A DNA stretch of 64,000 bases from Manihot esculenta (GCF_001659605.2 NC_035162.2:26713526-26777525); one strand, 5' to 3'. Positions 45,514 to 58,629 are shown, numbered from the stretch's first letter. Translations and numbers: made by a program. The notes: generated by a model from the letters alone, not told the origin.

Positions 45514-47698
45514 TATAACGACCCGAAAATCGGACCGCTACCGGCGCTAGGATCCAGATCGGCTTAAGGCCGCCGGGACCCGTAGCAAGCCTGACATATA
45601 ACCTGTAAACCTGTATAATCCCATACATGATCAACAACATACATAAAAATTAAAACTTTTCTTTCCTTATACATCAACCAAACTCAACCTGAGCATAAAC
45701 ATAAACATAACTTTGATCCCTCTGTGGGATCTCATCTGTGCCCCCAATGGGTGACATAACATCTGTTGAGTTGGTTTACATAAACATCATCAAAATCTCT
45801 AAGATCATGTATTAAAGGGATAGCACAATCTATGGTCAAGCACACTTCTAATATCCATATACATCATCTCATTACATGACTATACTGATTAAGACTTTAC
45901 ATTACAATTTGATCATGTCCATTGCTAGCTATTACATAAACATGACTTCTTTACTCTATCCGGACTCCTGCTATATCCTGTACCTACAAGCCTGGGGGTA
46001 AAGGGAGAGGGGTGAGCTAAAAGCCTAGTGAGCGGAGCTATTAAAACACATTAATACTATGCTCTATGAAATGCATCATAACACAAACAATTCACATAAG
46101 GGTTGGGTGAACTTGTCACCAATTAGTCCAAGCTAACATTGTGCCAGGCCGTAGCATGGGGTCCTGGTCTTCCTGTCATACATACATTACTTACCATTAT
46201 CCCAGGGCCTCCTCTGGGCTCCTGGTCTTCGAGTCCAACAATCGTGCCAGGCCGTAGAATGGGGTCCTGGTCTTCCTGTCATGGACTAATTGGGTCATCC
46301 AACATTCACCCACATCAACAACAATCGATGCAATGCGACATATTCGTGAATACTAATGCAATCATCCTATTGCATAATCATGATTCATGAACATGATAAA
46401 ACATTAATTTAAAAGATTAAGTTTAGTTCCACTCACCTCTGGCAGACTCTGACAACACCGAAGCAGCTGGACTCACTGCTGGGGTCCTCGGTTCCTCGGA
46501 TCCGAACCTACACAGGTGGACTCAAATGAGGGACCAAACATACTTGAACATAACTCTAAAATACTCCCCAAAAAACCCCCTAAAACATTATGAAAACATC
46601 ACATAAAAACATGCAAGAAATGGCTGAACAGGGCACTTTCGGCGGCAGGTTCGGCGGCCGAAAGTCCCTCCAGAGCCGAAAGTCAGGCAGGTTCGGCGGC
46701 ACCTTCGGCGGCCGAATCTCCCAGACAGAGACGAAAGTCCTCTTTCGGGGGCAAGCTTCGGCAGCCGAATGCTGCCTCCACAGGAGGGTTCGGCGGCCGA
46801 AAGTCCCTTCAGCTGCCGAACCTGGTTTCTTCCCAAAGGGCAGAACTTGGCTCACATGAGCCTCTTGCCTCCCAAAACCTCAAATCATGCATATAGCTCA
46901 ACTAGGACATGCATACAAGTTCCTAGGGGTCTCAAACAATCATACACCCCAACTACAACACTTCAAACACACACAAACAACACACATTGTTCAAAACATC
47001 AATATTAACCCATAACTCAACATATATCCTAACATGCATTTCTACCCAAAGAACTCATAAAATCTTACTTAAAACACATAAGGAGCTTAAGATCGGCTCT
47101 TACCTCTTGAAGATCGAGAGGGAGACGACCTAAACTTGGAGATCCACGAAAATGAGCTCCTGAGTTCCCAAAGCTCCAAAACTTGTTTCAAAAGTTCAAA
47201 ACCTTCAATGCAAGCTTAAAACTCAAGAAAAATGGTGGGGATTTGAAGGAAGAACACTAGATTTGGAAGAGGGAGGTCGGAAGCTAGCTGTGGCCGAAAA
47301 TGGGAGAAAGCTCGCCCATTTCGGCCAAGTGACCCTTTTATAGGTGGCTGGCCAGGCCACGTTCGGGGGCCGAAAGTGCTTTCGCATGCATGCCATGTTC
47401 GGCGGCCGAACTTGAGTTTCGGCGGCCGAACCTGGACTTCCCTCACTCATGCTTTCGGGGGCCTAACGTGCCTCCAAAACGCATGCATGTTCGGCGGCCG
47501 AACTTGACTTTCGGCGGCCGAACCTGGGTTTTCCTCCAAGGACTTTTCATGCAAAAACTCATTTAATTTCATACTTAAAACATTAAAATTCATGAAAACA
47601 TTTTATAAAACATGTTTTTACCCTTCTAGAGGTTCCCGACATTCGAAATTCCACCGGACGGTAGGAATTCCGATACCGGAGTCTAGCCGGGTATTACA
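45514..47698 (-). mobile_element. gypsy C 3' LTR
   Basis: 2185 bp, TATAACGACC...GTATTACA. It has one fewer GTGCCAGGCCGTAGAATGGG unit than the right LTR (repeat region about 46138-46280). Confidence 0.95.
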
Positions 47699-47713
47699 TT
47701 CTCCCCCCCTTAA
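47699..47713 (-). other. Polypurine tract, copy C
   Basis: The minus strand reads TTAAGGGGGGGAGAA directly before the 3' LTR. Confidence 0.88.
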
Positions 47714-47798
47714 GAACATTCGTCCCCGAATGTTCCTCAACCAGCACATGCATAGCAAACAACATAACATACTTACAAAAACACATAAAGATCTAACC

Positions 47799-49391
47799 TT
47801 AAAAGAGATGGGGATATTGCTGGAGCATGGACTCCCGTGTCTCCCAAGTACATTCTTCCAAATTGTGGTGGTTCCAAAGGACTTTCACCATCGGGATTTC
47901 CTTGTTTCTCAGCTTTCTGATCTGGGTGTCTAGGATCCGCACTGGCTGCTCAACATAGGTGAGATCTTCTTGGATCTCCACATCAGGCTCACTAAGAACC
48001 TTGCCCGGATCTGACACGAACTTCCTCAACATAGAAACATGGAAGACCGGATGGATTCTCTCCATTGAAGCAGGTAAATCTAGCTTGTACGACACATTCC
48101 CAATCTTCTGCAAGATTTCAAAGGGTCTAATGTATCGTGGGGCTAGTTTACCCTTCTTCCCAAAGCGAACCACTCCCTTCATTGGAGACACCCTGAGCAA
48201 TACCAGATCCCCCTCCTGAAACTCTACTTGCCGCCTGCGGATGTCTGCATAACTCTTCTGTCTGCTTGCAGCAGTCTTGATTCTCTCCCTGATTATGGGT
48301 ACCACCCTGCTGGTAATCTCTACTAGCTCAGGCCCTGCCAAGGCCTTTTCTCCAACTTCTTCCCAGCAAACAGGTGACCTGCACTTCCTTCCATACAAAG
48401 CTTCATATGGAGCCATCCCGATGCTAGCATGATGGCTGTTATTGTAGGCAAACTCCACCAAAGGTAGATGCTGCCTCCAAGAACCGCCAAAGTCCAGCAC
48501 ACACATTCTAAGCATATCCTCGATAGTCTGGATGGTCCTCTCCGACTGTCCGTCCGTCTGTGGATGGAAAGCAGTGCTAAAATCTAATCTGGTACCCATA
48601 GCGTTCTGCAGACTCCGCCAAAACCTGGAGGTGAACTGGGGCCCTCTATCTGACACTATAGAAACAGGAACCCCATGCAGTCTGACTATCTCATCAACGT
48701 ACACCTGCGCCAACTTGTCCACAGAATAGCCACTCCTGACAGGGATGAAGTGGACAGATTTGGTGAGTCTGTCCACAATCACCCATATGGAGTCCAATCT
48801 GTTGGACGTCACCGGTAACCCCACTATGAAGTCCATAGCTATATTCTCCCATTTCCACTCTGGAATAGGTAGCGGGTTAAGCATTCCAGCCGGCTTCTGA
48901 TGTTCCAGCTTCACCCTCTGACATACTTCGCAGGCTGACACAAACTGTGCCACTTCTCTCTTCATAGCTGGCCACCAATAAACCTTCTTCAGATCTTGAT
49001 ACATCTTGGTGGTTCCGGGGTGAATGCTGTATCTTGCATTATGAGCCTCTCTCATAATGTCTCCTTTTAGCCCTATGTCATCTGGTACACAAAGTCGACT
49101 CCCATAGCGGAGGATCCCCTTATTGTCGAATCTGAACTCACTGTCCTTGCCTGACTGAACAGTCCTGGCTATCTTCACTAACTCTGGGTCCTCATGCTGT
49201 TTCTGAGCCACCTGCTCCAGAAACACGGGTGTCACTTTCATCTGAGCGACCAAGGCACCTGTACCAGACAACTCCAACTGTAGACCTTCATCAATGAGCT
49301 TGTAAAACTCCTTCACCACTGGTCTCCTCTCTGCCGTGATGTGGGATAGACTGCCTAGTGACTTCCGGCTTAGGGCATCTGAATCTTGCAA
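47799..49391 (-). pseudogene. gypsy C RNase H end, integrase and chromodomain
   Basis: 530 codons, open from the last residues of RNase H ([13 protein letters not shown]). Next is a spacer, then the complete integrase: an HHCC zinc domain ([19 protein letters not shown] to CEVCQRVK), a DDE core (AMDFIVGLP, SIVSDRGPQFTSR, TDGQSERTIQ) and a GPY/F-like region (APRYIRPFEILQKIG, with Arg where copy B has Gly). The C-terminal chromodomain follows (residues about 470-530). The integrase itself has no internal lesion. It is out of frame with the upstream ORF because of a 31-bp deletion near 49380, so no joined polyprotein is made. Confidence 0.93.
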
Positions 49392-52300
49392 TCATAGTCA
49401 CTCAGCAACTCTACCCATCTCCTCTGTCTCAAATTCAAGTCTCTTTGACTCAGGATGTACTGTAGGCTTTTATGATCTGTGAAGATCTCACATTTTACCC
49501 CATAGAGGTAATGCCTCCACATCTTGAGTGCAAAGATTACTGCTGCCATCTCAAGGTCATGTGTGGGATAATTCAACTCATGCTTCTTTAGCTGCCTTAA
49601 AGCATAAGCAATCACCCTCTCATTCTGCATAAGCACACAACCCAGTCCCACGCGGGACGCATCACAAAAGACTGTAAAGTCCTCATCACTAGATGGCAGA
49701 GCTAAAACTGGTGCTGAAGTCAACCTCTTCTTAAGCTCTTCAAAACTCTCCTCGCACTGGTCGGTCCACAGAAACTTCTGATTCTTACTGGTTAGTCTGG
49801 TCAGAGGAGCTGTAATTTTCGAGAAGTCCTGAACGAACCTCCTGTAGTAACCTGCCAAACCCAAGAAACTCCTGATCTCTGTTACTGAAGTGGGTCTAGG
49901 CCAGTTAGCCACAGCTTCTACCTTCTTGGGGTCTACCTCTATCCCATTCTCTGACACTACATGCCCCAAGAATGAAATGCTCCTCAGCCAAAACTCGCAC
50001 TTGGAGAACTTGGCATACAAGCCATGTTCCCTTAAAGTCTGCAGAACCAACCTCAGATGATGGGCATGCTCCTCTGCATTCCTGGAATACACCAAGATAT
50101 CATCTATGAAGACAATAACGAAGTGATCCAGGTACTGGCTAAACACTCTGTTCATGAGGTCCATGAATGCTGCAGGGGCGTTGGTTAACCCGAACGGCAT
50201 CACAAGGAACTCAAAATGCCCATATTTGGTCCTGAAAGCTGTCTTTGGTACATCCTCTTCCCTGATCCTCAACTGATGATACCCGGACCTCAGATCTATT
50301 TTGGAGAAACAACCCGCTCCTGCTAGCTGGTCGAATAGATCGTCGATCCTTGGCAATGGGTACTTGTTCTTGGTAGTGACTTTGTTCAACTGCCTGTAGT
50401 CGATACAAAGCCTAAGGGATCCATCCTTCTTTCTCACAAACAAAACCAGAGCACCCCAGGGTGAGGTACTCGGTCGGATGAAGCCCTTGTCTACCAGCTC
50501 CTGCAACTGCTCCTTCAACTCTTTCAATTCTGCTGGCGCCATCCTGTAGGGAGGGATAGAGATCGGTCGGGTTCCAGGCATCAGTTCTATCTCGAACTCT
50601 ATCTCCCTAGCAGGTGGTAAACCTGGCAGCTCGTCTGGGAACACATCTAAGAACTCTCTAACCACTGGCACCGAGGCGGGCTCTCTGACCTGACTGCTAA
50701 GCTCTCTCACATGAGCCAAATACCCCTGACATCCCCTCCTGAGCAACCTACGAGCCTGAAGAGCTGATATCAGACCTCTAGGTGTACCCCTCCTGTCTCC
50801 TCTGAAGACAACCTCAGACCCATCCTGACCTCTGAACCTGACTACCTTGTCCCTGCAGTCCAAGGTAGCACCATGGGTAGATAACCAGTCCATCCCTAGA
50901 ATGACGTCAAAATCTGTCAAATCTAGAACCACTAGGTCGGCGGACAAGCATCTTCCCTCAACAAATACAGGACTACACTGGCAGACTGACTCTGCCACAG
51001 ATGGATCACACTTGGGTCCACTGACCCAGAGAGGACACTCTAACCCGGAAGTCATCCGACCCAACCTCCCCACGGCTCTCGGAGCAATAAAAGAATGAGA
51101 TGCACCAGGGTCCATCAAGGCATACACATCTGAACAACCAATAATTAAGTTACCTGCCGCCACAGTGTTAGATGCATCTGCCTCCTGCTGTGTCATTGTG
51201 AAGATCCGTGCTGGAGCTGATGGACCTTCACCTCTGAAACCCGCTGAAGAAGAGGCTGCCCCTCTTCCTCTGCCTCTGCCACTGGCCTGAGTCGTGGCTG
51301 GAGCTGCTGGCTGCGCTACACTGCCTGAAGCTGTCTGCTGGGACTGAGCCATCGGGACTGCTCTTGGACAATCTCGAGCCATATGCCCCTCCTGACCACA
51401 TCTGAAACAGGCGTTCGTCCCAAACCGGCATACTCCCCTGTGTGGCTTACCACACCTCGCACAAACTGCACTATCCGCACCAGAGCTTGAGCCACTTCCA
51501 AATCCCAGACTAGACTTAACTTTGTTCCAGAACTTGTTCTTCTTACCCTTGGGCTTACCCCATCTCTTGCTACCTGAAGCTGCTGCACTCAGGGTAGAGG
51601 GATCTAATCTTCCCCCACCCGGAGTTTTAGAACCGAAAGACTGTGCCACTGACTGCTTAACTGTCCCCTGAACGATGGCACTGGCCTCCATTTTCCTGGC
51701 CATATCTACTATGGCATGGAAGCTCTCCCTGTCCACTGACTGAATCAAGGAGGAATACCTGGAATGGAGTTTCATGACATACCTCCTTGACCTCTTCGAA
51801 TCTGTATCCAGACTCTGCCCAGCAAAAGGCAACAACTCCAAAAATCTGTCGGTGTACTCTTCTATGCTCATTTCCTCCGTCTGCCTCAACTGTTCAAACT
51901 CTATCATCTTCAGCTCCCTTGAACTATCGGGAAAAGCCCATCCTGTAAACTCGTTTGCAAACTCTTCCCAAGTCATGCTGTCCACTCTCGGGTTCACATA
52001 ATTCTTGAACCACTCCCGCACCTTCTTGCACTTAAGCGTGAACCCGGCCATCTGAATGGCTCTACTGTCATCAGCCCCAATCTCATCTGTGATTACTTTA
52101 ACCCTTTCAAGATACACAAATGGGTCATCCCCTTTTTCATACTGAGGAGCACCCAATTTCATGTAGTCAGTCATCTTAACCTTGCTCCCACTGGCTGAGT
52201 TAGGTCTAGGTGGCTGAACAACTGGGGCTGCTGGTTCTGCAGGTGGTGGGGGTGGTGCAACATTTTCTGAGGTAGGGTTTGCTGGATTTGGATAGTAGGG

Positions 52301-52762
52301 TGGAGGTGGATACATTGGGTACTGTGAGTATGGTGGGTAGTATGGTGGGTAGGGCATCTGTGTGGGATAAGGGGTGAAACTAGGGTAATCCGATGTACCT
52401 CCCATCGAATACCCGGGATGTTGTGAGAAATGTGGGTAGTGGGGTGGCTGAACAAATCCCGAGGCCTGAGTGCCTCCTTGGGACTCTCCCATACCTTCCT
52501 CTGACATGCTAACTCCCAGACTGCCATCCCTTCTCTGTTCTACATCCATATCATCCCCCATGCCCTCAGACATTCCTCCCTGAACTGTTCCTCTGACTGA
52601 TCTGCTTCTACCCAGATCCAAAGACCTTCTAGGGTCTCTTGCTGCTCTTTCTCGGTTAGACCTACTAGACATTGCCCTAGGCAATGCTGGAGGACGGGCG
52701 CTCGTGCCCTCATCCTCGGGTGGTACTCCAGTCAATCTTGCTGATCGACGAGTTCCCCTCAT
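49370..52762 (-). pseudogene. gag-pol: gypsy C gag-protease-RT-RNase H
   Basis: The start is the ATG at 52762 ([12 protein letters not shown]); an upstream in-frame Met at 52795 lies in leader sequence. About 1130 codons are open. Order: charged N-terminus; Pro/Tyr-rich region (residues about 110-165); capsid (about 190-350); CCHC knuckle [14 protein letters not shown] near residue 454; Arg/Gly linker; protease with [10 protein letters not shown] (Asp about 551); RT with [17 protein letters not shown] and FIDDILVYS (DD about 887); RNase H with [15 protein letters not shown] (about 1035) and [10 protein letters not shown]. It ends early just after SDYDCKIQ, where a 31-bp deletion shifts the frame and removes the conserved [13 protein letters not shown] segment. 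Confidence 0.94.
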
Positions 52763-53018
52763 CCTGTTTTCTAAAAAACAGTACACATAGCACAAACATT
52801 AGCATCATATGGTTCATGTGGGCACACATGAACCCGCATCACATACATCACATATCATAGCATATCATTGATGCACATGCATATTATCATGGCATTTCAC
52901 ATCATCATGCAAGACAGGACTCCACATCCTATCCTAGTGGACATGATCTTTCCTATTGTGCTTGACCTTCTCTAACATCTATGAGCCCGACACTCTAGGT
53001 CCGACCATATGAACCTGG

Positions 53019-53031
53019 GGCTCTGATACCA
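53019..53031 (-). other. Primer binding site, initiator Met tRNA, copy C
   Basis: The minus strand reads TGGTATCAGAGCC three bases from the 5' LTR. Confidence 0.93.
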
Positions 53032-53034
53032 TTC

Positions 53035-55261
53035 TGTAACGACCCGAAAATCGGACCGCTACCGGCGCTAGGATCCAGATCGGCTTAAGGCCGCCGGGAC
53101 CCGTAGCAAGCCTGACATATAACCTGTAAACCTGTATAATCCCATACATGATCAACAACATACATAAAAATTAAAACTTTTCTTTCCTTATACATCAACC
53201 AAACTCAACCTGAGCATAAACATAAACATAACTTTGATCCCTCTGTGGGATCTCATCTGTGCCCCCAATGGGTGACATAACATCTGTTGAGTTGGTTTAC
53301 ATAAACATCATCAAAATCTCTAAGATCATGTATTAAAGGGATAGCACAATCTATGGTCAAGCACACTTCTAATATCCATATACATCATCTCATTACATGA
53401 CTATACTGATTAAGACTTTACATTACAATTTGATCATGTCCATTGCTAGCTATTACATAAACATGACTTCTTTACTCTATCCGGACTCCTGCTATATCCT
53501 GTACCTGCAAGCCTGGGGGTAAAGGGAGAGGGGTGAGCTAAAAGCCCAGTGAGCAGAGCTATTAAAACACATTAATACTATGCTCTATGAAATGCATCAT
53601 AACACAAACAATTCACATAAGGATTGGGTGAACTTGTCACCAATTAGTCCAAGCTAACATTGTGCCAGGCCGTAGCATGGGGTCCTGGTCTTCTTGTCAT
53701 ACATACATTACTTACCATTATCCCAGGGCCTCCTCTGGGCTCCTGGTCTTCGAGTCCAACAATCGTGCCAGGCCGTAGAATGGGGTCCTGGTCTTTCATT
53801 ACTATCGTGCCAGGCCGTAGAATGGGGTCCTGGTCTTCCTGTCATGGACTAATTGGGTCATCCAACATTCACCCACATCAACAACAATCTATGCAATGCG
53901 GCATATTCGTGAATACTAATGCAATCATCCTATTGCATAATCATAATGCATGAACATGATAAAACATTAATTTAAAAGATTAAGTTTCGTTCCACTCACC
54001 TCTGGCAGACTCTGACAACACCGAAGCAGCTGGACTCACTGCTGGGGTCCTCGGTTCCTCGGGTCCGAACCTACACAGGTGGACTCAAATGAGGGACCAA
54101 ACATACTTGAACATAACTCTAAAATACTCCCCAAAAGCCCCCTAAAACATCATGAAAACATCACATAAAAACATGCAAGAAATGGCTGAACAGGGCACTT
54201 TCGGCGGCAGGTTCGGCGGCCGAAAGTCCCTCCAGAGCCGAAAGTCAGGCAGGTTCGGCGGCACCTTCGGCGGCCGAATCTCCCAGATAGAGACGAAAGT
54301 CCTCTTTCGGGGGCAAGCTTCGGCAGCCGAATGCTGCCTCCACAGGAGGGTTCGGCGGCCGAAAGTCCCTTCGGCTGCCGAACCTGGTTACTTCCCAAAG
54401 GGCAGAAACTTGGCTCATATGAGCCTCTTGCCTCCCAAAACCTCAAATCATGCATATAGCTCAACTAGGACATGCATACAAGTTCCTAGGGGTCTCAAAC
54501 AATCATACACCCCAACTACAACACTTCAAACACACACAAACAACTCACATTGTTCAAAACATCAATATTAACCCATAACTCAACATATATCCTAACATGC
54601 ATTTCTACCCAAAGAACTCATAAAATCTTACTTAAAACACATAAGGAGCTTAAGATCGGCTCTTACCTCTTGAAGATCGAGAGGGAGACGACCTAAACTT
54701 GGAGATCCACGAAAATGAGCTCCTGAGTTCCCAAAGCTCCAAAACTTGTTTCAAAAGTTCAAAACCTTCAATGCAAGCTTAAAACTCAAGAAAAATGGTG
54801 GGGATTTGAAGGAAGAACACTAGATTTGGAAGAGGGAGGTCGGAAGCTAGCTGTGGCCGAAAATGGGAGAAAGCTCGCCCATTTCGGCCAAGTGACCCTT
54901 TTATAGGTGGCTGGCCAGGCCACGTTCGGGGGCCGAAAGTGCTTTCGCATGCATGCCATGTTCGGCGGCCGAACTTGAGTTTCGGCGGCCGAACCTGGAC
55001 TTCCCTCACTCATGCTTTCGGGGGCCTAACGTGCCTCCAAAACGCATGCATGTTCGGCGGCCGAACTTGACTTTCGGCGGCCGAACCTGGGTTTTCCTCC
55101 AAGGACTTTTCATGCAAAAACTCATTTAATTTCATACTTAAAACATTAAAATTCATGAAAACATTTTATAAAACATGTTTTTACCCTTCTAGAGGTTCCC
55201 GACATCCGAAATTCCACCGGACGGTAGGAATTCCGATACCGGAGTCTAGCCGGGTATTACA
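53035..55261 (-). mobile_element. gypsy C 5' LTR
   Basis: 2227 bp with intact TGTAAC...TTACA ends. It has a minus-strand TATA at 54898-54905 and TTCGG boxes at about 54198-54380 and 54925-55090. One extra 42-bp minisatellite unit (about 53790-53832) accounts for its greater length than the left LTR. Confidence 0.95.
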
Positions 55262-55266
55262 TTTGC

Positions 55267-56092
55267 GGAGCGACAATGCTAAAGAATATATGTCAGAATC
55301 ATTCCAGGCTTATATGAATCAACATGATATTTTTCACTAATCGTCATGTGTTGATACACTTGCTCAAAATGGGGTAGCTGAAAGGAAGAATCGACATATT
55401 CTTGAGACTGCTAGAGCTCTTTTATTTCAAATGCATATTCCTAAGCAATTTTGGGCTGATGCTGTCTCTACTGCATGCTTTCTCATTAATCGCATGCCCT
55501 CCGCAGTACCAAACGGTAATACTCCTTATAATGTTCTCTTTCCTAAGAAGCTATTATTTCCTCTCGAACCACGACTATTTGGCAGTACTTGCTATGTTTG
55601 GGGTGTCAAAATTCATGTGACTAAACTTGATCCTAAAGCTTTGAAGTGTGTTTTCTTGGGATATTCTCGTCTTCAGAAGGGGTATCGGTGTTACTCTCCA
55701 GACCTTAATAAGTATTTGGTCTCAACAGATGTAGTCTTTTATGAGAAAGTTCCTTTTTATCCTTTGCACAAATCTCTCCTGATCAAGAGGATGATGATGA
55801 GTGGCTCATCTATAGAATCATATCTGATGGTGGGACCTCTTCGAGTATGCCTTCTGTTGTACAATCTGATGGTAACATTCCTCCTAATACTTAGCCTCCT
55901 GTTAACCCGTCAGTTGTTCAAGTTTACTATCGGAGACCAGTACCTGATGATATATGTCCTGTACCTGATGATACATGTCCTGCACCAGAATCTTCTTCGC
56001 CATCAGATCCACCACCGAGTGACCTTTACCTCCCCATTAGTCTTCGTAAAGGTAAATGACAGTGTAAATCTATCTATTTTGTTGCTAACTTT
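55267..56092 (+). pseudogene. Inner copia integrase C-terminal part
   Basis: It resumes the integrase core right after copy C. The catalytic region reads RSDNAKEYMSESFQAYM, and the Glu-containing segment AQNGVAERKNRHILE follows a TAA near 55338. Then come the C-terminal parts ANRMPS-like and VFLGYSRLQKGYRCYSPDLNKYLVSTDVVFYE (55431-55800). After that the frame shifts and the acidic/Ser/Pro-rich linker to RT (near 55800-56060) is broken by stops. Confidence 0.85.
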
Positions 56093-57703
56093 TTGTCTTA
56101 TGATCACCTGTCTCCTTCTTCTACCTCCTTAATTGTCTCTTTAGATTCCATTTCTTTGCCTAAGACAATTAAAGAGGCCCTGGCTCATTCTGGATGGCGT
56201 GATGCAATATTTGAGGAGATCAAGGCTCTAGATGAAAATCATACTTGGGAACTAGTTGATTTACCCTCTGGCAAGAAGGCTGTGGGCTGTAAATGGGTTT
56301 TTGCCGTCAAAGTCAATCTAGATGGCTTCATAGCGAGGCTTAAGGCCCGTCTTGTCACCAAAGGTTATGCCCAAACCTATGGCGTTGACTATTTTGATAT
56401 TTTTTCTCCTCTAGCAAAAATAACCTTAGTTCGCTTGTTCATCTCCCTAACTGCTTCTCAGCATTAGCCTTTACACTAATTAGATATCAAGAATGCATTT
56501 TTACATGGTGACCTCCAAGAGAAGGTGTATATGGAGCAACCACTAGGGTTTGTTACTCAGGGGAGTATGGAAAAGTTTGCGATTTGAAGAAATCTTTGTG
56601 TGGTTTGAAGCAGAGTCCCCGTGCATAGTTTAGAAAGTTCAATGAAGTTGTTCAAAAATTTGGGTTGAAAAAAAGAAAGTGTGACCATTCAGTCTTCTAT
56701 AGAAATTCAGATACTGATATTATTCTCCTTTTTGTATATGTTGATGATATTGTCATTATAGGGAATGATAGTATAGGGATCTCTTCTCTCAAAAACTACT
56801 TGCATGTGAGTTTTCACACCAAAGACTAGGGTCAACTTAAGTATTTCTTAGGAGTCGAAGTCTTGAGGAGTAAACAAGGAATTTTACTGTCTCAAATGAA
56901 GTATGTCCTTGACTTACTTGCAGAAACTGGGAAGATGGGAGCTAAACCATGTAGCACACCAATGATTCCTAATATATGTCTTACAACAGATGACAGAGAC
57001 CCTTATGATGATCCAAAGAGGTACGGGAGATTGGTTGGAAAGTTGAACTACCTTATGGTGATGACTCGGCCAGATATTGCCTTTGCAGTAAGTGTTGTAA
57101 GCCAGTTCATGTCTGCATCTACGGTGAAACATTGGGCTGCTTTAGAACAAATTCTATGTTATCTAAAAGGGACTCCTGGACTCGGTATACTCTACAAAGA
57201 TCATGGGCATACTGCACTTGAGTGTTTTTCTGATGTTGACTGGGCGGGATCCAAAAGTGATAGAAGGTCGACTACAGGCTACTGTGTATTTGTTGGAGGA
57301 AACCTAGTGTCTTGAAAAAGTAAGAAGCAAAATGTGGTATCCAGATCCAGTGTCGAGTCAGGATATAGGGCCATGGCTTAATCGACTTGTGAGATTCTGT
57401 GGATAAATCATCTACTGAAGGAAGTTGGTATGGATGTTGCATCACCCGCGAAACTTTGGTGTGATAATCAGGCTGCTCTTCACATTTCTTCCAATCCAGT
57501 ATACCATGAACGGACAAAACATATTGAAGTTGACTGTCATTTCATCTGTGAGAAGATTCAAGAAAATTTAATATCCACCAGTTATGTGAAGACAGGAGAG
57601 CAATTGGGTGATCTATTCACCAAAACTTTAAATGGGCCTCGAATAGAATATTTTTCTAACAAGTTGGGCATGATAAATATTTATGATCCAACTTGAGGGG
57701 GAG
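56093..57703 (+). pseudogene. Inner copia reverse transcriptase and RNase H
   Basis: RT begins with the conserved EALAHSGWRDAIFEEIKALD, WELVDLPSGKKAVGCKWVF and KARLVTKGYAQTYGVDYFD (56150-56467), then a TAG after ASQH. The middle (56468-56862) holds LDIKNAFLHGDL, a stop in the KSLYGLKQSPR region and an intact YVDDIVI catalytic motif near 56738, but with shifts. 56863-57315 reads LRSKQGILLSQMKYVLDLL, RPDIAFAVSVVSQFM and SDVDWAGSKSDRRSTTGYCVFVGGN of RNase H. 57430-57696 reads WCDNQAALHISSNPVYHERTKHIEVDCHF and LGDLFTKTL to the end. A polypurine tract (TTGAGGGGGAG, 57693-57703) directly precedes the 3' LTR. Confidence 0.9.
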
Positions 57704-57882
57704 TGTTATAGGAAGTAAATATGTTAATATAGGAAATAAATATTGATAGATGGGTTAGTTACTTAATTTTAGGGATTGTATAATCATATACTTGATTTTC
57801 CTTCATGTTTAGATATAGTCTTTCATGTATAAATAGGTTGTAATCTTTATTGTGAAATACAACAAAATATTATCTTTTTATA
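57704..57882 (+). mobile_element. Inner copia 3' LTR
   Basis: 179 bp, TGTTATAGGA...TTTTTATA; the last CA is changed to TA. It is followed by the GTTAC target duplication. Confidence 0.93.
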
Positions 57883-57887
57883 GTTAC

Positions 57888-58629
57888 CATTTAGAGAAGT
57901 TGTTTTCATAGGACCACAAACATCAATATGAATGAGTTGAAGTTTTTGAGTGGCTCTCCATGCTTGATTTTTTGGAATGGTAACTTTGCTTGTTTGCCCA
58001 GTTGACAAGTCTCATAGATTTGTTCCTCATTACTGATTGTTGGCATATTCACAATTAATTCTTTATGCTTAATATCTACACAACTCCTCTGATTGAAGTG
58101 TCCAAACCTTCTGTGCCATAAATTTGAAATACTCAAGGTAGTGCTAACATAAGCTTGGTCAGTTGCTTGCTCCTAATTGATAGCAAAACTCTTGTGTTCC
58201 ATCTTTACACAATAATTTTTCTCCAATAGGATTAAAGATGGTGCATCGATGATCATTGAATTGTAATGAAAAATTTTTCTCAAGCATTTGTCCAACACAA
58301 AATATTTTGGCTAACTTCAGGTATAAATAAAACATCAAAAATCATTTTTATACCTGAATTTGTTTGGACAACAACCACACCTTTTCCTTCAACTTTAACA
58401 TACTGACCATTACCCACCTTTATAAGTTTCATCTAGAACTCTGAATACTGTATCATCTTTGCACATATAATGTGTGCAGCCGCTGTCAATAAGCCAAGTA
58501 ACAGAAAAAAAAATTGGCAGAGAGACAAGAAGCTACAAAAACTTGCTCCTCATGTACTTCTACCATATCTGGCATTTGAGATTGTTGAGGTTGAAAATCT
58601 TTGTTCTTTGATTTGCATACCATAGTAAC
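57888..58629 (-). pseudogene. Outer copia protease, GAG-pre-integrase and integrase N-terminus
   Basis: Minus-strand sequence. The protease near 58440-58500 has an intact WLIDSGCTHYM active site. Then come protease remnants with stops. The pre-integrase domain at 57906-58136 reads LWHRRFGHFN and ETCQLGKQAKLPF. The start of the integrase core (LIHIDV-like, GPMKTTSLNGN) lies next to the target site at 57883. The integrase continues at 42018. Stops and shifts are frequent. Confidence 0.85.

Larger units (their letters stand above)
45514..55261 (-). mobile_element. Ty3/gypsy Tekay-like copy C, nearly complete
   Basis: Minus-strand element of 9748 bp: left (3') LTR 45514-47698, internal 47699-53034, right (5') LTR 53035-55261. 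The flanks TTTAC (45509-45513) and TTTGC (55262-55266) are the target duplication with one later change, within the inner copia's integrase. LTRs differ by roughly 20 substitutions by eye plus a 42-bp repeat-unit difference. Coding is open except for one 31-bp deletion. The left LTR end has mutated from TG to TA. Confidence 0.96.
42024..57882 (+). mobile_element. Inner Ty1/copia element (plus strand), carrying two gypsy insertions
   Basis: 179-bp LTRs at 42024-42202 and 57704-57882, with the 5-bp duplication GTTAC (42019-42023, 57883-57887) inside the outer copia's integrase. Its own DNA is 42024-42661, 44840-45513 and 55267-57882, about 3.9 kb; the rest is a gypsy solo LTR and gypsy copy C. 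The LTRs differ at roughly 16 of 179 positions by eye, so it is much older than B or C. Gag is almost absent. Confidence 0.95.
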
